Positions 1 through 15,800 of a stretch of DNA of 64,000 nt are shown here, in pieces. Origin of the DNA: Branchiostoma lanceolatum (Eukaryota > Chordata > Leptocardii > Amphioxiformes > Branchiostomatidae); the NCBI RefSeq assembly GCF_035083965.1, contig NC_089735.1, forward strand, positions 7,032,001 to 7,096,000, in the 5' to 3' direction. Position numbers and translations under genes: made by a program. Numbering within the stretch: the stretch's first letter is position 1; each line of letters opens with the position of its first letter. A model generated the notes under the pieces. The model was not told the origin of the DNA, made no database searches, and was given only the letters and a program-made list of their open reading frames with translations.

Positions 1-623
1 ACGCATCGATTCATTCTGTCATGTGGGTTACCTTTTGATTTCAGCTTACTTGTACGCTCAGAGTTTCTGTTCTCTTGGTGATTGATAAGAAAATGTAGAA
101 GCTGGTGCAGTTTACACACATGAGGATGGTCTACAGAATGTTCGCACTAGTTGCATCTAATGTCATCAGTCATTTATGGTCTAATCAATTTTGGGGCCAT
201 CTGAACACCCGTGATGTGTTATCTAAATGTCATTATCTGAAGATAAATGACACATACAGCGGCTAAATGACCTTTGTGTACGACCTAATAGTTACGTCTG
301 GACAAATGTTTCATATATGATTAAAGGTAACAATCCAGTAATAGGGATGATAATTAACAAAGGTAGGTAAACCCCTAATTCAGGATCTGAAATCTACACG
401 TAGAATACCGTGAAAAAGGAGATATTGTTTCAGGTCTGTTTTTTGGTATTGGTGTATGGTCGGGTTTAATTTTGTTCAGAATATTTCACTGAGGCACAAG
501 ATCTTCCATTTCATGTTGCAACAGTTGCCAGCGCTTGACTGAATTTCAATTACTACCTAGTTGTGAATGCCGGAATATAAGGTAGAGTTAACGGCGTTAC
601 TTTGATCATAGTTGAACACACAC

Positions 624-3600
624 CTTGTCTTAGAAGTGAATTGTAAGCAAACCACTTTGGGTAGCTCAAACCCTGCCTGTTGGCGCGAGCCGACAGCACG
701 TTGGGCTTGTCCGGCTGGACTCGGTGAAGAACCAGCAGCACCCCGCAGATAACACACAGGGCTGCAGCGGCACACAGCCAGACCTGGGGGACATGGGCGC
801 CGGGATGCAAATATGATTACCATGACGGCAATTTCAAAATCCGTTACACGCATTGACCGATTAAAAAGTTACTAACAGTTGGTTTTATCATCTGTTTCTA
901 GACTATTATAACTGTTAAAACGTCGTGGAAGGTTAAATATCGAGGTAATACTAAAAACAAAAGTTTGTGAATGGTCAGACGTTTCAGACTGCATCTGTTG
1001 TCAACACAATACAGCGGATGCTCTCTGAAACGTCGGACCATTCACAAACCGTATCCAGTTACAGTAACTTTTGTATTGAGTAATTATTTAAGCAGTCATT
1101 TTTACTGCTCAAGCCTATCGGTTGTCGATAACAAACATTATCGCCCACCCACAGTCTAAATGATGGTATTTTTTCTTCATAATAATTGTTCTAACTGTTA
1201 CACGTTGTCTTCAACCTTTCTGCTTAGAAAGATATTTCAATTGTTTACAGAAGTCCAAGTATAAGGTCACCTTTGGGTGGAAAGGCTTAAGGAAGAAGAA
1301 GTAATTTTCGTCTTCAGCTTGCTTCATGAGAACTCCCAAGGAAAAGTCCATGAACCTCAAGGTGAAGTCCACGACTTCTTCCCGAGTGGCAGTCACGACG
1401 GTGGCGCCCACCGCGAAATCCGCCTTCTGGTGGTAAAGGAATCGGCGATTAATCATAATGAAAAATTAAACTGCTGTCCAACTCAAGGAATTCGACTCAC
1501 TGGAATTTTCGACTGAAATGCTCAGTCCTCTTCAGCTATCTGACCCAATCGGTCCGGAAACGAGCCTTTATGCACGTGTGACGTCAGCAAAGGGTCAAAG
1601 GTTGTTGGAAGTCGACACCGTCCCCCGTCCCGATTAAGAGAAGAGGAGCAAGATTCGTTAAGAACGGGCCGTCGCCAAACAATAATACCCTTAGCGACGA
1701 ATTGCTCCGTTGATGTCTAATACAAGTTAGATAACTATTTCTTCAAAAGAAGTATATTTCAAAAGATATCTAACATTTTTCAAAAGATAAAATTCCGATG
1801 GATGGTCGGCGGTAATGATCATTTTTCAAAGTTAATTACGGGGGACTTAAAAATCAGCAACTGTGTCCAACATATTTTTCTTCGCAAACCCGCATCAGTT
1901 TTGGGATGACAATGGGCTCGCCGATGAAGAAAATGCTCGATCTGCAAGTACATGTGTGTATGCATCCTTGTCATTCCCAAACAGAAGTCAGACACGCATT
2001 ATCAGACCAGGTAATAGCTTATTGAAAAACGTCTTTCTTCAATGTTTCTTTGTTCCCGCCCCTTTCCTGGGGCCGCTATGCTGGGGCGCCGGTAATTTCA
2101 CGGTGACTTACCAAGCTGTTTCCGGTTTAAAGATACCGTTATTACCACCTGTGTAGGTCATAAAGTCGGGATTGTGTGTTTATTACCTTCCATGGGCCTG
2201 GAAATGAGGATTAAGATATAAGTATGGCGAGAGGAAGTTCAGGCAATTATCAGAAAGGTCTCCATTAGCATGCTGATCTTCAAATGCTCCCTGATGCTTC
2301 GCCACGGGACTCTAATCTCCGAACGTACCTCCTGCCATAAGTCCTGTCACACAAAGCCGACCATGGTATCCCAACAGCCCAAAATCTTTCCCCAGACCAT
2401 CGTTGGGAGTCAGTTGTGAGCAAGGCCGTCTATGGTTGGCAGTCTGTCCGCAAGGCAGGTGATCCGCGAGATTGGCTACTAGTCGGCTACCCCAGCCGAA
2501 TTATTCAAAATGATTTTAAAATATATGAAAATGGTCGTGAAAGCGTGGTAATTATTAGGGCCTGGCGGTCTGGAATGAGTTGTAAAACGATTGGGGACTG
2601 GTTGGTAGAAAGGCAGCAGTAACCGCAGCCACGTCACTCTGTCTCTCTTTGTAACTAGTATTCCATGGCAGGAAGGATATTTCATTGAAGTCAGTGGGTA
2701 TTTGCGCTCAGTGCATACTACTCAACAATGAACTGTGCCCAACTGTGGCCCGAACACAGATAGCCTGGGTGCTATTTAATGTTCAACTTACGTGTAGCTT
2801 CTAATAATGACGCCAGGGTTTTCTTCACCCATAGAAAGTGTACAAGTGATAGCCACATATTTGTAACATCTGTTTTTTTTTAAGCCAGAAGAAGGAAGTT
2901 AGTACACTCCTTTGTCAATCGCGTCCTCACCTCAGACAATGTGTAAAACGATTTATCCACTCAGTCGCCTTCACATACAGTAGCCTCTAACAGCACAAAG
3001 TCAGCCTGGTCTACAAACAGCCTGTCGTGATCTAACTACAACTTTGTACAGGTATTTCATGTGTGATATGTATCTGTAGTCATATTTGTATGTTGTTTTA
3101 GATCCATGTTTCGATATGGCCGGGCTATGTGGCTGAAGTAAACAATAAATGAAATAGATAAAGATATCCATCAACAGCGACATACTTACTGAACAATATA
3201 GAATAGAATCATCAACAAATGAATTATGATCATCAATTGGTTCGTGAAAACCCCAAGACCTACCCCCATCATGACGTCACCGATCATTCCGTCCCACGTC
3301 CCATCTGCTCGGCGGCTTCCGTATTTCCCATCATGCACCTCATACAGCTCATAGTCGAAGTCCAGCATGATTGACAGTTCTTTCAGAAGGTCCATACAGA
3401 ATCCAGAAAAATCCGGCCCTTCCGAACTGTCCGTTCTAAAGACAAAGGGTTTTTCCTGATTGGAGAAAATGTAAAACGGTTTGCATCATACAAACGAAGG
3501 CCAGGTAAATCAGGGAATATAGTGCTGTTCGATCAAATTTATCATATTGATCGTGTGCAGATATGTAATAAAAAGGGATTGTGTGGTTTATTGTTGTCGG

Positions 3601-6600
3601 CATTATTTAACATCATGTTGGGCAAAGTTTCTCCAAATAGAATGAATGATGTCCTGGAACGCGTCCATGTGATACTTGTATTCTAACATCGGCCACAATG
3701 TAAAGAAAAAAAATGTCTGATGAATAAGACCTTAATAGTTGGGCCAACACCTTCTAGTTCGGTATTAACATGTACACTTCTTTCGCATTCTTCAAGCAGA
3801 TGTTAGAGGGCGGCCATTATCTTTTACTGATTGCCAACCTCTGACAGCTTTTCTTCCAACGGCTGCAGAAAGAGAGACATCCCGAAGAAGGTAATGTTAG
3901 CGTCACCCCCCCCCCCCCCCCAACAACCACCACCAACCTCTGCTTGGAGCATAATCTTTCTGAACAAGGCCAGTGGGAAAAAATCTGCTATGAATCATCC
4001 GTCAATCAAGCAACAAAATGAAAACCAAAAATAAAGATAAAATCAATATTTCAACGATTGTTTTCTGATAAACTCTAATCTCCACCTCGGTTATCAAAAG
4101 CACACCTGGTAGTCTAAATAAATGACTTCAAGTAGTTTATCGCATAGTAACGTTATATCACTACAAGAACTGGTTGTGTATTTTCTGCTACCGTTAATGT
4201 GACGACCCTGAATGTCCTGTTGTTGGTGTTGTGACGCTGTCTCGTTCCTTGCTGCAGTTGCAGTCCGGTCAGTGGGTCCCACACGCCGACCTGTAGTACA
4301 GTGGAGGGACCACCACATGAACTTTCCATTGCAACACATTGTGAAGCCATGAAAAATACTCACTTCAAAATACATTCAACTACATCTCAAACATCAAGTC
4401 TTTGCCACGAATGCAAAGCTGGATTTGTCAGGTTTGTTTGGGTATTAAAAGAGGGAGGTCAACTCCCGTAATTCAAAGTGCTACAGCCAGAAGGCTGAAA
4501 TAACACCAGGATTTCGCCCCGGTCCTAATGCTTTAGTCCAGCCAATGAGAAAGCATGTATGGGCCAATAACAGGGCAAAACATGGCAAAGGGCACACATT
4601 TTGGGCAAGTTTTAAAAAATGCACATTATTCTGTCATCCATAGCAGAAAAGCAAAAACTGGACTTTTCTGAGTAAACTTTTGCCCAGAAATTATGCTTTA
4701 AAGAAAATAAGTCATTTTAAGTCAAATTAAATCATGGGTATGCATGGTTGACTAGACTGCGCAATTCTCAATAAACTCAAAAACTGCTCCGTCCTCCATG
4801 AAACACACATGGCACATGTAATGTACTTTACTTTAAATTCCCTAATGCATCACGCCCGAGTGAATCAGTTGATCAAGCACCTAAGTGTTTAATCAATACC
4901 AGGGACCGGACCATAGTAGGTTTAACGAACAGTTTGAAGTATTGTCAACGACAGGAGAATATAGCTTATTAACCCTGTTCATGTTACATCTGCTCGTGTA
5001 CACTTTTTTTCAGAAACATTCAAACGTGTCTAACATCAGGTGGAAAACTGTCGTACTCTCTCAGTTTAGCAGCCACATGTACAAACAAAAGGGAAAAGTG
5101 GGGGATGCCTGACGATGAGTGTGCAGATTTTGGCTGTTTTTTGCTCTGTATTTCGTGTGTTCGAAATCAATGGCAATATTTCAAGAAATAATATGATAAG
5201 TTTCAAATATAATAACATCATTGAAATATGCTGTGACTTCGTATCTACATGAACAATAACAATAGTAACATAAATTCAGTAATTCCAATGTATAACAATA
5301 ACAGTTGAAATAATTACAGAAATTCAAATACCGGTATGAGTAACAAAAATCCAGAAATTTCAAACATGAGAATGATGATAACCCAAATGTAGATATAACA
5401 AAACTTCAACGTGATAAGGGCAAACGTAAGCCAGATACCAGATGCATAAATATACCCACCTTCCCCGATGCTTCTACGGTTTGCCTTTCATCAAGGATAT
5501 CTGATATTCTAATTTGTAAAAGAAATGATCATAGTGAAGAAAATGATTGATTTATTTGAGCTTTATGACTGGATGTTGGAAGTAATCCACATGCAAATTA
5601 GAACCACGACGATTTTCACCTGAACTATTACGCTGGTAAGCTAAGATCATAAATATGCCACTCATAAAGGCTGGGCTATAGCTACTAATCCTAGGGATAA
5701 GTATCAGCTGTCTGTAAATGTGTCTAACCATTAGATATTTAGATGACGCTCATTTTCGTGCTAAATTAAGAACTAGTCTGATCAATCCACAGCAGAAGCA
5801 TGTCTAGCTAGCCTCACCGATACCAGCATCACTCATTCTAAACTGATATAGATGCCGAGCAAAATAAGCAGTGAGGGAAGCAAAGGGTAATGATTGTCGC
5901 CGAGAGGCTATCTATTATCAGATCTGCTGCCGTGCCGCCATTTCCACCAGGTCGATACGGACGACAAATCAGCTAGTCCTTTTTCCGAAAGCAATTCGAT
6001 ACAAGTGATGATGTGTGTCCGGTGTAGTCAATATCGCCGCTGAACATCATCTGTTTGGGTTACTTGAAAACGGCTGAAGCAGTCGGAGAGAATAGTTGCA
6101 TGTCGATGGCGTTTTCATTGTTTGGGCAAGTGTAGGATCACGTGTTGTATGTTCGTAAACGTGCATGGAAGGTCGTGCTGGATTACAAGATACACTGATA
6201 ACAATTACGAGCCTATCTGAGCCATATTGACAATGTCGCCTCATCCCTACACCTAGCCAGAATGATTAATTTGGAAACCCGGGGTGTACATGTACCCCAA
6301 AATTATGTCATGTACACAAATGTACCTGTGAATGATTTTTCAACCAAGTGACCTGAAATTTGGCACAAGGATAGGTTGGGGAAATGTGATAGGACTTTTA
6401 TCTCAATGGCTGTCCGTCTTGAAATCCTTATTCAGCTCTTTTTGACTATTTTCATTCAAGGTGAAAACACGGTACCCTGTCATTTAAGTCAATAACCTGG
6501 AATTTGGTGTGAGTTTAGATTGAGAACAAGGTGTTTGGTGACAAATACCTAGAATATCCTAGATAAAGCACTTATGATACTGAAAATACTTAAAGAAACA

Positions 6601-9600
6601 TAGCTTTGGGGTACAAATGTATCCCAGGTGTACGGATGCCGGTTATTCAATACAAAATCTTTTGTTCACTTAACTACCGACATTACCAATGCCCTTCTGT
6701 CTTTACCTGTCTCATCTTTGTCCTGTTCTGTCGTCTGTCGAGTCGTAAAACCTGTACATGCGCGTCGACGTTGTAGCCGCTGCCGCTGAACTTTGACCTC
6801 CCCATGACTCCAGGGAACTGCACCTGTGTGGTAACGCAGGTTATTGACAGCCCAGTAATAAAACATTCTCTCTAAAGTTTTCCAGGGACATGAAAGAGAC
6901 ATTGGCTTTAATTAGCAACAACTTTAAAGTACCTATTGCCTCCTTTCCCTCTATGTCTATATCTATGTCTACAGGTATGTTTCAACGTTCTCCATTTTCA
7001 CCTGTCATATTTCTGCTAAATTTTTCGACGGTCTATACTCACCGACCATCCTGCCTAATCCCTCTCACAATACATGCTGCATATTTTGTGATCAGCAGAT
7101 TATGCCTGATTGATTGGTTGTTTGTTTGTTTGTTTGTTTATTGGTTTGTATGATTGATTTACTGGAGTCTTACCTGTCTAAGCGTGTCCATGAACATCAG
7201 ACCGCCATTCCAAGGTGTCAATGTGTCCGTTTTACACCTGGATAATGTGGGATAGTACTTTAGGTCCGTGAGGATGTCGATATCGGAGGTTCGTAAGAGT
7301 GATCAAAACCTACGATGTATTCAGAGACGGGGGTCGTTATAAACACCTTCAATTTGCTACTTGGTCGATACATGGTCATTTAGATAAAGATTCTCATTCA
7401 TGCCATCGCTATTGTGTGGTAAGTAGATTGAATGAGGACCGATTGACGTTTGAAAGGTTCAAGGTTTCAGACTAACTCTGTAACATTTAGTCGATTTCGG
7501 ACGTCGACATCTCGTCTGGAAGCTAAAAGCTCAGTCTGGTAAATAGCAAATGACAAATGCCAGTAATTGTCTTGGAGTATAGATTGAATCAAGAACGTAC
7601 GTGAGTCGATTGGGTCCGATCCAGCCCCTCGTGTTGAGAAGGGAAGAAAACGCGCTGGCCAGGAGGTGGACGGCGTCGTACATGTAAGCTGCCGATAACT
7701 GGGTAGAAGAGCGCTTAGTGAGAATGGGGAGGATTATGGTAAATGATTAACTGTTCTCCAAGAAATGAAATTCCCTTGAATTTTCGACTCAATCCCTCAG
7801 TCATCTTCAGCTATCTGACCCCATTGCTCTGGACATGAGACTTAATGCACGCGTGACGTCAGCTATGGGTCAAAGGTTGTTGGAAATATGTATCGTCCCC
7901 CGTCCCGGCTAAGGAAAGGTTGTTTTGCCTTGATGTAGATGACCTCCTTTACTATACTATAAACGGATCTGTTCGGGTCCTTGAGTCACAACAGTACTTC
8001 TAAAACAACACGAACGACCATGGGTACTTCTCATTGCTATGATTTCAAAGCGAAGGTACTCACTCTAGCGTCCTCCAGTGTCCTAACGTCCTGGTCACCA
8101 GTGTCCAGTGTTGCCCAGTGCCTGAGAAAGCGGTTCGTGTACTCGTTATAAGACAACGGGCGGCGCATCACCGTGAAGACGCCAGACGAAGTGTGGAGAG
8201 ATCGTAGCGTCTCCAAGGTGACTTCCTGTAGAAAAATCGATAGCTTCGGTACCATGCTCAATCTGGTTTCTTACAATGGTGAACACACGAACATAAAACA
8301 TAGCTAAAACTTGCTGTACAATTTTCCACATTGTACCCATAGGACAGTTGTCATATAACACATATAACCAACCACAAACCTCCAATCCTATAAGTTCTAC
8401 AGCAATAAAGCTATTACATGTAGCATGGGTTAATGAAGAAGAATGCCGTGCATTGATTATCGGCCAATAATGCACACTTGTATGAATGATGTGATTTTAT
8501 CTTTTGAACATCATCTCTGTGTTTGCGCTGACATACAGATGTAGCGCCAGGCCAGTGACCATAACCACTTTACTTCGCTCGCTCGGTGGTAACAGGTCCC
8601 TGGCCAGGTGCTATGTCACAATTAGCACCTGGGGGCGGATCATTAAGCCTTAATCGCTATGTCTGTCCATATTCTAGTAACATCTTAGATTCTTATACCA
8701 ACATGTATGAGACATATAAATACACCAAACCAATAGCAATCTGAGGAGTTCTGGCTCATAATGAGTGTCCGATAGAGTCCAATGAGGAGGCTCACCTTGT
8801 TCGCAATGATCCAGTTGTGTTCTGGACTAAATATCCCCGCTTCTGACGCCTGCAAGAAAAAATGACAGAGAGACAATCCTGTTGCACAAATGACAAATAT
8901 GAAAATGAAAACAACGTCTTTCTAATGATTAACGGGAATCGTTCCTATGTGATAGACCGACACGCCCCCATAGCAACGCCGTAGTAACTCGAACACTTCC
9001 GTCAAACATTGGCGAAACTCCGTCAAAATGGCGGTCTCGTGATTTTGATTGACAGCTAGGAACGGTCTTTGACTGACCAGTTCGTGGTTGGTTTAAACTC
9101 ACCTGTTTCACCAGCCGGACTGAGTTTTCCACAGAACACAAAACGACTGCACGTCGCAGTTTCCCGCCATACTCTACAAAGGGTGATCTCTTCTCGCTTG
9201 CCTGCCACTCCGTGACGTCACTTCCGCCTGTGAATTTCTCAACACGAAGGAGAACGACTTCCAGAAACGTCTTGCGCGTCAATGACAATAGACTTTGCAC
9301 ATGAGAGAAGTCTGCAAAAAAGAGAGATATAGGAACTTATAACATTTTTGCTATTTATTGAACTCATAAAGGTATTGCTAATTATTGAAATTATAACATT
9401 AAGATAAATTTCAGGAAAAAGTCACCAAGTTTTGATTTGAATTGGTTTAGCTTACGCCGTTCAGACGTTTTGTGACTTCATATGGATAATCTTATATACC
9501 ATAATAGTCGTCGAAAAAGACCATCATGCTCTTCCAATTCAGCTGAGTGATGACGTCTACAAGGTGCCGATCAACCTCTTCCTGTGAAGGGCGCATGCTC

Positions 9601-9847
9601 AGTGTGTATCCTCGGCTGTACATGACTCGACAGTTCTCATCGTGTGACACGAAGATGTGCGGGATGTGCAGGGTGTTCCCGACGGTCTGCAGCGCGTAGT
9701 TCGCCGGGCAAGATGTGCAACTCAACATGGCGGCCACGCCTTTCCCGAGAAGGGAGCATCCTGGGTAAAACAAAAGATAACAATTACACTCCTAGGGCAA
9801 AGAAAGAGCATAGATAACTCTACTATATATATAGATAGATAGATAGG

Positions 9848-9894
<47 letters not shown>

Positions 9895-12800
9895 ATGAAA
9901 TGAAATAGATTCGCATCAACCCTCCTGCATGGCTATGGCTATGTGACAGGTAACATACCAGATAAGTCACATCGATAAGTTGATTCAGTGGGCTTTTTTA
10001 ATTGCAAAATTATTCCCTGCGGGACCCCTTGAAGATCCGATTTTGATGCTGATATCGCGATCGCATATACGATTGTTGAAAAGTTTGACAATTAGAAAAG
10101 TATCCTTTTGATTATATGTAGCCATAGATTCCGGAATGAGTGATGCGGAAATCGCCGTCGGGAGACAAAGCTTTCAAGTGGCTATGACTTATGCAATCGC
10201 CCCCCCCCCCTCTGAAGAAATATGGGTAACGTTATGTGATGGTAGGTGGGTCGCTTTAAGTATAAACGGACAGAGAACCTGTGAACTGCACATTTTCTAA
10301 TCCTCCGCGTTGCTTTAAATATCTAAGGTATAATTACGTCTCTCGATTCAACCCGACCAATGGCCGTGCATGATAAAAATAGACACGGGTGTAGGCACCA
10401 CGGTACGACCTGTTTTCTCCCACACGTTGACAAGATCATCAGTACACTTGGACTCATGGAGACGATACCGAACAAAAGAACACGATTCGTCTTTCCGCTG
10501 GAGCAGATCAAATGTTATACGAGGGGCGTTTGATACGCTTTTGGCCTCACCCAAACACAAGGGACACGACTCAATTTTCGGGGCATACTTATGAATTATG
10601 AACCCTTCAATGAAAGTCAACTAATTGTGATCATTAAATTGATAACGTTTAGTGAGAGAGAAGAAAAAACATGGACAATGGATCTGCGACCTGAGGTGTG
10701 TGGGTTTAGGACTCTCTTTCCTCTGATGAAAGTCACACACGCATTTCTTTCCGATTAAGATACGATACAAAGGGATTCCTAGCTCCTCATCAATTTTTGA
10801 CTATGTCTCGTAGACGTCATGGCATGAGGAACACAAGAATCCACCCACACAGCTCTGAGCACAGTTCTAACGTCTTTCCTACATACATAATGTACGCTTT
10901 CCTGTTTTTTTCTTCACCTCGTACCTACCGATTATTAAAACGGCATAGCCTGCAATGTAATGGCCACAATTATTCGAATGTTTGAGGATAGGCTTTTTAC
11001 TTTACAGCCATGGTCAGAAATTTGAGTAGAGTCCCCTGTTTTGGGCCGAGTTTAAGAACTTATTGAATGTCCCTCGTATGGTCAGTTTGATGTTAGTTTC
11101 CTCGTTACCAGTACGTCCCCCGTATGGTCAGTTTGATGTTAGTTTCCTCGTTACCAGTCCTGAGTGAGGGGTAAGTGACCATAACCATCAGAAGTCGTGA
11201 TTGATAATGCTGTCCGCTCATAAATGACAGTCACTTCATCAGCCCCAGTCGTTACCCTTTCTGTGCGATCAATATGTTGTACGGCTTGGCTACGGGTGGG
11301 CAGCGTGGAGGAGGATGGAGGCCCGAGCAGCTTGTCTTTAGATTGCTAGATGTAGATATTCCTTATCTCTGTTTTAATATCTCTCTTTTCACAATCTTTC
11401 AGTGATGTGTATCAGTCTTCCCATTGGTAATCGTTGCAGCGAAGTATTGGTTGGGCCGGTGTCATGATATACGTAATTACCTTCGCTAAGAAGGTTATGT
11501 TTTGGGGTATCTGGTGTGTTTTGGTTATACTACACTGAACGACCTGTCACAGCCATCAATTGCACATCCAGCTGTACGCGGGCCTGTCGCGTTCTTTAAA
11601 GCTATGTAGTGAGGAGCTTGTCCCTTCGGTACTTGGCGGCAACTAATTGCAATCTACGATAGTTCTAGGGAAAAATGAATCTGCGTTACGAACATTGTGT
11701 AGAGAAGACTCAACGTGAAGCCAGTGATATTTCCCTGCTGCATATCTGTATCTGACAGCCGTACTCACGACAGTCACGGTCCGTCCATCACATAAGTCAG
11801 GTCATCGGGATATCCCCATATGGGTACAGCATGATTACATCCTGTTATACATAAAGTAGCTGTGACAAAGATGTCGTTCAAACCCATCAGTAACGGTCGA
11901 CTCGATTCAAATTTACGTCCTATAAAATGTACTGGCTTTATGCCCCATATATTATTTCGAACCGGGAAGCAAAGAGAAGCCTGTGTGGCTTTATGGCTTT
12001 TATCATATGTGTTCATAGTTTGTTTTATCATGTTTTAGGGTGCTTGTTTTCAAACGAAGCACATAGATGGCATAGTCATAACGACCCGGAACGCCATGAG
12101 ACGCTTTGTTAAACCTTTATTCAGACGTCGCGATGAAAGGGGGGGGGGGCTTTTAATGGCCATACATTTGACAAATATATAGTCACATTTAGTTTCAATA
12201 GTTTTCAATCATAGAATAAATGACTCACAAAACAGAAGATAATATTGTTACCTTTGCTCTCTTTAAAAAACATGGTCGTGTGTTTGGCGTTCATTTGCAC
12301 TATATAGTATACATTTAGATTAAAGTCACAATAAAAGTCACAGTATGCAGTATCAAACGGAACGCTTTGTCTTATCCGATAACAGATGATGTCGCACTTC
12401 GGTTTTCATTCCCGTGGTGTTTCGTTCCCGTATTAGTGAGCCCCAGCTGTGCTCGGAACTCCAATAACGCTTCAATAGAGGCTGATGTTGTCGTTAAACT
12501 AGCAGTAAATTCGCCTTCAGCACAGCACGGTTCTTTTGTAATGCACCCCCGCTTGTATTCCCTTCCACCATATGGTACAGTAATTGTATTTCACCACAGG
12601 GTAACCTGGAGTCAGTTATTCAGTTGCCAGTATTTATTATGATGACTTCGTTAAAGAATGAATAAATCTGGACTTTTCATTGAACTGTTGACATGAAGGC
12701 GACTTCTGTGCCACAACGAGGTCTCGTCTGAACACGCAATCACGTCAAATACCAACGTCATTATTTAGAAGCGCTACAACAGAAATGTGGAAAAATCAAT

Positions 12801-15800
12801 TTTCATTTGCCGTTAGTCTTGATGTATGCCGATATGGGATCCTATATGAAGACAAATAAGAATTACGACAGCAGAATGGAAGACATAGGGGAATATAGCA
12901 AGTTTGAAACTTTAACAGGAGCTCTTATGGGTAGGGCGACCAAAGGTCATGTTTTAAGAGATTAAAGCTCATTTCCTTCATTATCATAAATGGATATCTA
13001 GGTCACAGTGATTGAAAATCCCCATGTACAACACACACTATGTTTGATAAAGTGTATGCTGGCGCCCTCTCAATCTGATATTTCCAAGACGTGAATAACA
13101 GTGAGATTATCAGCACCAAGGCCAGGTCCGACAGGGCTTGAAGTTTATGAATAAACAATGGTAGAAAGCCAGGGTTTATTCTGTGGAACCATAAATGAAA
13201 CTTGTTTTCAAGCAACAATTTCATGACTTAATCTTATGAAAATATCAAAGATAGCATTCATCTTTAAATATAAAACTATTAAAGATAATACTCCTATTCA
13301 AAATGTTATCTTTTATAGATACGACTGCCCCCAGGCGATGCCTCACTCAGACCTTGTTTATAAGAGCTTGTAACGCTTAGTTATCAACGGGGAGTAAAAC
13401 ATAAAAGAAAAATAAGCTTAACAAAAGAAAAAGCAAGAAAGGACAAAACCTTTTTTGAATGTTATTCAATCATCAACCACCATTTCATGTAAAAAGACAA
13501 AAATTGATATTATAAAGGTAACCTAGAAATAAATTTAAACAGGCAACGTTTATATGCATGTTTTTGATAGTTTGCAAACGTCTACAGTTCGGGCTCATGT
13601 GGCATGATGTTAGAATACTACACATTGGTACAGGTTCTGGTATTGGTACTTTTTAACTCAATAAGGAATACCTCGGAAGTTTGCAATACCGTTGGCCGTT
13701 GCCCTTCCGCGGACGTACTGTTGGCCGTTGTTAGATGTTTGCACTCAAAGATTCCATAAATGTCTAAGAGGTTAATAGTCGGTGCTGAACACTCCGTCTG
13801 GTGTTGGCGATAAATTCGGCCCGCTGAAGGTCCAATTACTTTGGTTCAAGGAAAGTTACAACTCATGTACTAATGCATTACTCCTATCAATAACAAGGCG
13901 GAACCTCACAAACCTGTGTATATCTGTAAGGCCGCACTGACTTTATTCCATGAATAACGTCCGCGCGAGCACCAATTTTCATTCATTTAAAAAAAAGTTA
14001 ATTATAATAATCTTTACTGTATGTTCGTTCCCCAGGGGGATAAATGCACAGGAAGCCACAGGGGGCCATACATGTTAATCGTACAAGGAAGCTGCAAGAT
14101 GAGCAAAGGGATGCCGTAAATTGCACAAAAAATCGTAATAATGGTTTTAAAATCGTTTGCTATGTTTTCAATTAGTCAAAAAAGACGATGTGAAAGATAA
14201 AAAAATAGGAAGATTTCGTTTGGTATACCATGTTTTGTGTTTTTAGTTATTTTTTTCCTCACCACTTTATTCTACAGCAAGCAGACATTCAAAAACACTA
14301 ACTGTAATTTCATCTTATCTAATCCATTTCGTTCTGCGCGTCTTCTCTCATCACGATTGTGTATGACACGATCTTAATTAAATGTTAGGCAATTAAACTT
14401 ACGAACGTTGAAATATAGCATAAGGAGAAAGAAAAGCTCATCAAGTACTCTTCGAGAGAACTAATTACGTGCCTGAACATGAGTGATATCTTAAACATGT
14501 TGGAAGCTTGCAGACAAAGAGAACCGTAAATGCCAAGACAGTCTACCTTAGACAAAAATTCTGCTGGCTGGGAACTAATGATAACGAATAAAGCATAATT
14601 TTACCTAGGTACGGGTTATGCTTAGGTCCCGCCGGGTACTAAACGGGCTGTTTTTAGCACTTTCGGGCGTGACCCCTGCGTGGCCCCGTGGGACACCCTG
14701 CGGCTGCTGGGCTATTTTTGGCCGAATCATTTTAACTCGGACTTAAAATCAACGCGGGAACCGGTAACAATTAGATGCCGTGAGCTAATCGTGAGAACAC
14801 CAGGGGGTATCCTCCCCCCCCCCCCCCCCACTAGGTACTGCTTAGGTCACAATTACACCAGTGCCAATGTTTTCGAGATTAAGGAATGGATGACTCAGGA
14901 ACGACAACATTGTCTACCCCACTCCCGAGGCGGTAGGAATGGATGACAGGACCCCCCAGCAGCTCGCCCTGTTGACCCCCTAATGGCCCACTTCCTCGCC
15001 TATTCATGGCAGGTAATCAGCGGCGACGCCTGGTACATATGTTTTTCCATCCTTCAGTGGGAAACACCACACTTAACTCCGGAGGGGGGAGACATTATGT
15101 AAGGAATAGTGGTCGGAAGCCGCTGGGGCTGTCAAATGTAGTGTTGTGTCTTCTCAGCTCAGAGGTAGATCAGATTTCAGGACGCTTCTTTATTCGTCTT
15201 TTTTTAGTGTTTTTGACGAGTCATAGGCAGACTAGAAAACAGTCATCTCCAAATGCGAGTCCCACCCACGCCACGACTACTAATAACTTCCTCCCAACCA
15301 ATGCGGGACCGCTTGACGATCCCTTCCAGCTGCAGACCTTTCCATGATATTCCGTCCACTTCCAACCCACTTTAAACATCTGACAGCCAATAACCAACTT
15401 CGCAGGCCAACTGCCAACCAACTTGCTCACGACTGACTGCCAAAACGCGTGATTAGTGGATGGTTGGGAGGGGTAATAGGAGGCCATGTGTGTGACAGGG
15501 GCTAAATATTCAACACCGCGATCAAACTCCCGGTATCACCATACAAGCGCAATCCAGTACCCCAGGCCAACTCTTTTTAAAGCTCTTGTTTCATAGAGTT
15601 GAATTCTAATCTGTTTTCATTTCATTGCTATATACATATTGAAGAATAGGAATTAGAATAGCCAATGGCAATGATTTTACTGAGTCTCTGTAAAGAAAAC
15701 TAAGGAAAACAGGAGACGACAAATATGGATGATGATTTCCTTCTCTTCATTTGAGCTCCCGGACCTATACTGCTTTATCACCTTTGGATACGAATGACTG

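Noticed and set aside
10348..10620. 90-codon minus-strand frame in receptor intron 2
   Set aside because: Possible as an unknown exon, but receptor homology joins exons at 16620 and 9760 directly and nothing supports it.
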